Origin: Diphasiastrum complanatum | Lineage: Eukaryota > Streptophyta > Lycopodiopsida > Lycopodiales > Lycopodiaceae | Assembly (NCBI GenBank): GCA_029204225.1 | Contig: CM055092.1 | Span: 39,565,800 to 39,629,799 of the forward strand | Direction of reading: 5' to 3' | Length of the DNA: 64,000 nucleotides | In this document: positions 61,501 to 64,000 of the stretch, one piece after another | Position numbering within the stretch: the first letter of the stretch is position 1 | Layout of the letters: each line of letters starts with the position of its first letter | Notes under the pieces: model-generated | Database searches by the model: none | What the model was told of the DNA's origin: nothing | Seen by the model: the letters and a program-made list of their open reading frames with translations, nothing else | Program-made: the position numbers and the translations under genes

Positions 61501-61791
61501 GAGAACTGATTTTCAGAATTTTTAAGGTACATTTATCGTTTATGCCACCACAGGGTGGATTGCACAGTTTCTGCATGAACCTATTCATGATTTCGCCGAT
61601 TTATCAAAATGTTTTTACACAAAAGATTAAAGCTTTTCTTTGGAATTTTTTTTTTCTATATTAGTATTGTACTTAATCTAGGATCATCTCATTTTCATAC
61701 AGCTGATGTCATGTCTGTTTGCAGTGGAAGCGGTAGACGGAGATGAGGGAGTCACAGAAGCTGAGGATGCAATTCTTGCAACTCTGAACAC
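36678..61791 (+). CDS. SKL2: SKL2-like chloroplast protein: CS domain plus inactive shikimate-kinase-like domain (3' end outside window)
   Basis: Five exons join in frame with GT/AG sites: 36678-37028, 37762-37961, 48548-48742, 55563-55624, 61725-61791. Exon 1 has a Ser-rich plastid transit peptide (an 11-Ser run from TCC repeats). The end of exon 1 and exon 2 form the p23/HSP20-like CS domain ([16 protein letters not shown] to [13 protein letters not shown]). Exon 3 reads [20 protein letters not shown], then [20 protein letters not shown]: the kinase P-loop GxxxxGK[ST] is replaced by VGHSTDIN, so ATP binding as in shikimate kinase is not expected. Exon 4 is [20 protein letters not shown] and exon 5 [20 protein letters not shown]. 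This order and sequence match plant SKL2 (Arabidopsis At2g35500, recalled, not searched). The remaining kinase-like domain must lie past 64000. Introns 2-4 are filled by transposons but the exons have no defect. Confidence 0.9.
38110..40184. other. SKL2 intron 2, unassigned part
   Basis: AT-rich intron DNA. I see no transposon domain here. Poly-C (39740-39750) and short purine tracts occur. Confidence 0.4.
40185..40563. mobile_element. hAT-like MITE of 379 bp in SKL2 intron 2
   Basis: Terminal inverted repeats CAATGTTTC...GAAACATTG (9 bp perfect) are flanked by an exact 8-bp target duplication ATGAGCAA at 40177-40184 and 40564-40571. Subterminal GTTTC/GAAAC motifs, including GAAACGCGTTTC near the left end, are repeated. 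It has no coding capacity. The 8-bp duplication and subterminal repeats are hallmarks of the hAT superfamily. Confidence 0.88.
40606..41056 (-). repeat. 3' LTR of the chromovirus
   Basis: 451 bp with a 7-bp terminal inverted repeat AGTTATG/CATAACT. Contains an internal near-duplicate of about 40 bp (GGGCCCAAGGCCAA unit, twice). Differs from the other LTR at two sites (G/A near 40628, T/C near 40774). Confidence 0.95.
41101..42462 (-). pseudogene. chromovirus integrase with chromodomain
   Basis: The 453-codon frame has the HHCC zinc-binding part ([26 protein letters not shown]). The catalytic core follows with [26 protein letters not shown] and [14 protein letters not shown], so the D,D and E are all present. 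After the GPY/F-like region ([20 protein letters not shown]) comes a C-terminal chromodomain ([19 protein letters not shown]), thought to direct insertion to marked heterochromatin. A TAG and a frame change separate this frame from the RNase H frame near 42470, so the polyprotein is broken. The integrase itself looks intact. Confidence 0.9.
42470..44489 (-). pseudogene. chromovirus protease, reverse transcriptase and RNase H with stop codons
   Basis: Protease starts the frame at 44489 with [13 protein letters not shown] (catalytic DTG). RT follows: [33 protein letters not shown], then after a TGA near 43650 [14 protein letters not shown] and [14 protein letters not shown] (catalytic FDD). A second TGA lies near 43290. 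RNase H begins with [16 protein letters not shown], continues [18 protein letters not shown] and ends [18 protein letters not shown]. Catalytic residues are kept. Both stops replace codons inside conserved blocks, so the element is now defective despite its near-identical LTRs. Confidence 0.9.
44490..45785 (-). pseudogene. chromovirus Gag with CCHC knuckle, interrupted by two stops
   Basis: Gag starts at 45785 ([21 protein letters not shown]) and runs 335 codons with the capsid core [31 protein letters not shown] and [24 protein letters not shown] and a TAA two codons apart near 44775 stop it. The same frame then continues into the nucleocapsid knuckle [14 protein letters not shown] (C-x2-C-x4-H-x4-C) and on to the protease, so Gag and Pol were one frame. 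CGA to TGA and CAA to TAA changes would explain the stops. Confidence 0.88.
45786..46934 (-). other. chromovirus 5' leader with tandem repeats
   Basis: The 1.15-kb leader between LTR and Gag is rich in GGGCGCC-like motifs. At 46266-46480 the 27-bp unit CCGGGGTAGGGTTGCGGACA... occurs about five times, interleaved with a longer unit (GGAGGGTGGGCTGAAATTGA...) that occurs twice about 120 bp apart. The primer site lies at the 46934 end. Confidence 0.85.
46935..47385 (-). repeat. 5' LTR of the chromovirus
   Basis: 451 bp, same AGTTATG/CATAACT ends, followed on the plus strand by the target duplication GACGT. As the element is on the minus strand this is the promoter-bearing LTR. Confidence 0.95.
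47391..48547. other. SKL2 intron 2, right part
   Basis: AT-rich intron DNA with no recognised element. It ends with the AATTGCAG acceptor of exon 3. Confidence 0.5.
48743..51270. other. SKL2 intron 3, unassigned part
   Basis: Several short frames occur (for example 49564-49863 and 50109-50405), but none shows a motif I would trust. A decayed retroelement is likely because Gypsy and Copia pieces follow. Confidence 0.35.
51275..51640 (+). mobile_element. Gypsy RNase H remnant
   Basis: The frame reads [40 protein letters not shown] and SDHDTLRYF, the conserved RNase H blocks of Gypsy pol. [16 protein letters not shown] then resembles the usual NKVADALSR sequence. A frameshift and stops break it. 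Confidence 0.8.
51990..52060 (+). repeat. polypurine tract and LTR start of a Copia-like element
   Basis: TTTGAGGGGGAG at about 51990-52001 stands directly before TGTCTGTTACTCTG, the usual purine tract and 3' LTR start of Copia elements. The LTR end was not found. The internal region upstream is too eroded to read. Confidence 0.5.
52754..52875 (-). repeat. short repeat with 3' hairpin and TC tail (copy B)
   Basis: Minus-strand copy. The TC tail reads as (GA)n at 52754-52800, then TTTATTAATGTCC, then the hairpin TACC-CTAA-GGTA at 52824-52835 with outer stem GTCC/GGAC, where copy A has GTCTT/AAGAC. The body shares GTACATGTCAAGTGTG with copy A. Confidence 0.72.
52928..53045 (-). repeat. short repeat with 3' hairpin and short TC tail (copy C)
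   Basis: Minus-strand copy with only six GA units (52928-52939). CTTCATTGATGTATTTTCC and the hairpin ATGCC-AAAA-GGCAT (52959-52972) follow. The body matches copy A up to GTCTCCAAAC. Confidence 0.72.
53483..53770 (-). mobile_element. non-LTR retrotransposon C-terminal remnant
   Basis: The 95-codon minus-strand frame reads [19 protein letters not shown], then [20 protein letters not shown], then [20 protein letters not shown] and YNEIR. This is the pattern H-x-L-x-IE-x-GR followed by R-x-C-x2-C, an acidic block and C-x2-Y-x2-IR, seen at the ends of many LINE-type reverse transcriptases. The usual His of the EDE-x-H block is lost. The rest of the element is not found. Confidence 0.5.
54044..54650 (+). 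repeat. possible solo LTR
   Basis: Begins TGTTATGGTTTAAG, has TATA-like TCTATAAATGATACC at about 54428 and ends near AAATTCA before TGGACAGCAAGC. The lay-out suggests an LTR, but no second copy or target duplication was found. Confidence 0.35.
55270..55440 (-). repeat. short repeat with 3' hairpin and TC tail (copy D)
   Basis: Minus-strand copy. (GA)n at 55270-55325, CTTTATTAATGTCTT, then the hairpin GCACC-CGTG-GGTGC (55356-55369) with outer stem GTCTT/AAGAC. The stem sequence differs from copies A and C but pairing is kept. Confidence 0.75.
55481..55539 (+). repeat. GA microsatellite just upstream of SKL2 exon 4
   Basis: (GA)n of about 29 units ends 23 bp before the first base of exon 4. 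It occupies the place of the polypyrimidine tract of the intron. Confidence 0.95.
56179..56550 (+). repeat. 5' pseudo-LTR of the Penelope-like element
   Basis: Starts GTTTCTAGTATTTTGTC and ends AAATAGATAT. By eye it is about 85-90% identical to the copy at 59966-60328, with a few small indels. Contains TGGGTACTGATGAGACAT, noted under findings. Confidence 0.88.
57233..57971. mobile_element. hAT-like MITE of 739 bp inside the Penelope-like element
   Basis: An exact 8-bp target duplication TTTGTACA lies at 57225-57232 and 57972-57979. The ends are imperfect inverted repeats: CATAGTCGCAGCG on the left, CGGTGCATCTATG on the right. Subterminal parts are dense in GCGATTC/GAATCGC, including the palindrome GCGATTCGCGAATCGC, and GAAACGCGTTTC, which also occurs in the MITE at 40185. 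The middle (57550-57740) is very G/C-rich with G-runs of up to 12. It has no coding capacity. Confidence 0.88.
57972..58500 (+). pseudogene. Penelope-like element: N-terminal part with GIY-YIG endonuclease
   Basis: The frame runs through [20 protein letters not shown] and [20 protein letters not shown] to a GIY-YIG domain at about 58314-58430: VIYVIYN (GIY-like strand), MVYVGKT (YIG-like strand), then [10 protein letters not shown] with the catalytic-type Arg. The frame is lost just after, near 58480, and further text ([15 protein letters not shown] near 58570) is in another frame. The natural start is unclear because the frame is closed by a TAA just upstream of the MITE. GIY-YIG nicks DNA to prime reverse transcription in these elements. 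Confidence 0.82.
58650..59972 (+). pseudogene. Penelope-like reverse transcriptase, frameshifted
   Basis: Blocks in order: [20 protein letters not shown] and CSWILNDS (58668-58955), motif [14 protein letters not shown] near 59010, [20 protein letters not shown] (motif B) and [13 protein letters not shown] (catalytic YIDD) in the 172-codon frame 59132-59650, then the thumb ([29 protein letters not shown]) to 59972. The RFI...LSKWL and QTxGIPMG patterns are typical of Penelope-like, telomerase-related RTs. At least three frame changes occur. Catalytic Asp residues are retained. Confidence 0.88.
59966..60328 (+). repeat. 3' pseudo-LTR of the Penelope-like element
   Basis: Direct repeat of 56179-56550. 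It overlaps the last codons of the RT frame, as expected if the 5' copy is the tail of a partly tandem insertion. Confidence 0.88.
60329..61724. other. SKL2 intron 4, right part
   Basis: No recognised element. Ends with a pyrimidine-poor but usable acceptor CTGTTTGCAG before exon 5. Confidence 0.45.
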
Positions 61792-63242
61792 GTAGGAATT
61801 TTTGGGCCAAGATTTTTTTATCAAGCATTTCAGGCTGTCTGCTAATGAGAGGTTTCTTTTGTGATTCCTTCGTGAAATTTCATTGGCCATTTGACAAAAC
61901 TCATTGTGAATATTTGAAACTTATTTGCTTGGGAGGAAGATGAATTGCATATTTCGTTCACGATGAATATAGCAACAGAGGCTTGAATGATGAATGCTGT
62001 AAGAGGATCACTTCTAATTCTGCTAGCTCTGTGTTAGTTTCTTGTGAGGAATGTATATCTATAGTGGCTGAATAGCTTTTTGAAAGATTTACCATGCTGA
62101 GTGTTTGAGTTGTGTCAAGACATGATAAGATGCAGAACTTCCATACTGTGCTTACAACAAACAAGTACGACAGAAAAAGCAACTCTTTAAGAAGGCTATG
62201 GATTCTTAAAACCCGATGACAGAACTACACAGTAAGCCCCGTTTGTTTCAATCATGTTTCTTCCAAGGTAGGAAAATGGAGGAGGATTTCAAAAATGTCT
62301 TTGTAAGGTTTGGTTGGAGAAATTTGATCTGAAGGCCTTAATATTCAGAGGTCTAGGCTCTTTACATTGATGGTAGCAATGCTTAATTCTTTCTCTGATG
62401 ACTTTTCTTTTTGTAATGTTTAGTTCTTGTACGTAGTGGTCATTTTGATGGATCTAATTGAGTCCAACACACACTGTTTCTTCTACATTGTTCTTTGTGG
62501 TGGATCGAATAACAAGTCCTTCCACATGCTATGTCATGCATGTCTCGTGACTTTGATGGGTCCAACCTTACAAATTCAAGTGAGCTGATTATTCTAGTGT
62601 GAAGTTGTTTAGAATGGTATTCTTGCTTGGATGGTCTCAGTTGCCTCTGCGTAGGGCTCTTCATGATTAAGGAAAGAGTGGAACCTTAAAGTGTATACTC
62701 TCGCTTTTGAAATCAACTTCACAACAGTAAGTTTATAGACAGTAAACTTCAAAGCTTCTAGGGTTTAGATGCACGACTTGTTTGAGTGTCTGTTTGACTT
62801 GTGGAGCTCTAATGCCTAAAGTAATATTTCTCTGTCTCTAAATCTCCTGCTCCTGGCCCTGGCCCTCTTGTCATTGGATTACTCTCTCCAATCCCACTTG
62901 CAACCCCTTTCGAACCCTCCCCGAGTCCCCAACTCTTGTACTCCAACGCCCGGTTGTCCTATGTTGGAATTTCATGCTCAAGCCCAATTCCATTAGGTAA
63001 TGAGCATTCTGAAATCTGTTTATACTTATATTCGAAGAAAAAAAAAAACTACAACAAAAATGAAGGAAGAAGAAGGCTCGAATTTCCTTACAGAGTATCA
63101 AAAAATTCAGGATCGAATTTTTTCGACCCAATGTTAATCCCATTAGAGAGATTTTCCGACCGTGGATCGGATCGAATCGGGTCTAACTTTTCCGACCCTG
63201 GTTGAAAGTGTATAAATCCGACCCTTTGTAAATTTTCGATAC
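61792..63242. other. SKL2 intron 5, no exon found
   Basis: I looked for the next SKL2 exon, which should encode a His-Val-Arg start and the block before WRHLYAGFTVW, and did not find it. Repeated TTTTCGACCC/TTCCGACCCTGG motifs occur at 63110-63230. Confidence 0.4.
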
Positions 63243-63740
63243 TGTCAGGAATATGTCTCGCGTCGTGACACTGACAGTCCACCTACTCCTGTACATACAT
63301 TCACTTTAAAATGACAGCTACCTACTGTGGGATGAATGTGGTGAATTAAGTAGATTACTGTCAGTTTTCAATACTGATCATCTGACTTCCAATCATCAAG
63401 GAAGATCTGCATTGGAGTCAACGCACTAATCAGGTTATCATCCTACAGGCGTTATGTTGTAAATATAGTCAAGCTCAGTTTTGGTTTTTACGTAATCATC
63501 AACAAACTCAGCAGAAGTCTGTTTTGAGCGCCTACAGTTTTGCGCCCAGCTTCATGCATTGTACTTATGTTTGTTTCTGATATCAATTTGAGTTCATGGT
63601 TCCACTACTGTTTTGTTCTATTTGCGCATTGTAGTTTATGATTCATCTTGAACTCTCTTGCTAGCAACTGCCGCACTTCCGATCCATCACCACCTGCACC
63701 ACTTTCACTGCTCACCACGGTTTCCATCGATTTTCCTACG
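63243..63740 (+). repeat. 5' LTR of a Copia element
   Basis: Starts TGTCAGGAATATG and ends directly before TGGTATCAGAGC (63741-63752), the Met-tRNA primer site. The last bases are CTACG instead of the usual CA, probably mutated. The partner LTR is outside the window. Confidence 0.7.
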
Positions 63741-64000
63741 TGGTATCAGAGCAGGTGCCTCAGTAATCTGCATTTTGATTGTAGATTTAGTCTTGTTTCT
63801 ACCAAGACTTCATCTTAGCAAGTGCGTAGCTAACAATATCTCATTATTGTTGTTTCTACCAACGATCAGAGATGTCACTTCTAAACTCCATCTGAGGAAG
63901 AAATTCTTCACTTTGAGGATGTCTGATGCAGACACTATTTCCAACCATCTCAATACATTCAAAAACCTTATGGAGCAGATGACTGCAATAGGATCGAACA
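63741..64000 (+). mobile_element. start of a Copia internal region with shortened gag
   Basis: After the primer site, about 110 bases lead into a frame from about 63875: SKLHLRKKFFTLRMSDADTI, then SNHLNTFKNLMEQMTAIGSN to the window edge. This is the middle of a Copia Gag (the HLNTFxxLxxQL helix). The first 80-100 Gag residues are missing, so an internal deletion is likely. The element continues past 64000. Confidence 0.78.

Overview
The window is nuclear DNA of a land plant with a large, transposon-rich genome. Two split plant genes set this: a cell-cycle ubiquitin-conjugating enzyme of the UBC19/UBC20 (animal UBE2C) type on the minus strand, and a plastid shikimate-kinase-like SKL2 gene on the plus strand. 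Introns of SKL2 reach 10.6, 6.8 and 6.1 kb and are filled with mobile elements, as in gymnosperms, ferns and some lycophytes. A Penelope-like element with its GIY-YIG domain ahead of the reverse transcriptase also fits a non-flowering lineage, but I cannot name the species.

Layout. 1-17.3 kb is a graveyard of retroelements: a decayed unknown ORF (1.8-2.5 kb), a minus-strand Copia (2.8-5.3 kb), a Gypsy gag with a minisatellite (6.3-7.9 kb), a plus-strand Copia with LTR and primer site (9.6-13.1 kb) and a minus-strand non-LTR element with a restriction-like endonuclease end (13.2-15.4 kb). UBC19 occupies 17.4-19.2 kb in six exons. 20.2-24.0 kb is the 3' end of a Gypsy element with an extra unrecognised ORF after integrase. 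24.1-29.2 kb holds pieces of three minus-strand Copia elements and a long TC microsatellite. 29.2-35.5 kb is mostly featureless, with a decayed chromovirus end and its LTR. A small two-exon minus-strand gene piece of unknown function lies at 35.9-36.2 kb.

SKL2 starts at 36,678 and runs past 61,791. Five exons can be joined in frame (36678-37028, 37762-37961, 48548-48742, 55563-55624, 61725-61791); the rest of the kinase-like domain lies beyond the window. Intron 2 carries a 379-bp hAT-like MITE and an almost intact, very young 6.8-kb chromovirus with unusual AG...CT LTR ends. Intron 4 carries a Penelope-like element with pseudo-LTRs, itself broken by a 739-bp hAT-like MITE. The last 0.8 kb is the 5' end of another Copia element.

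The observations I value most are: (1) the permuted Penelope-like element; (2) a family of short repeats with a covarying 3' stem-loop, a common ATTAATAAA end and a TC microsatellite tail, possibly mobilised by the nearby non-LTR element; (3) the chromovirus with AG...CT termini and an exact target duplication; (4) an SKL2 3' splice site that has a GA microsatellite where a pyrimidine tract is expected.
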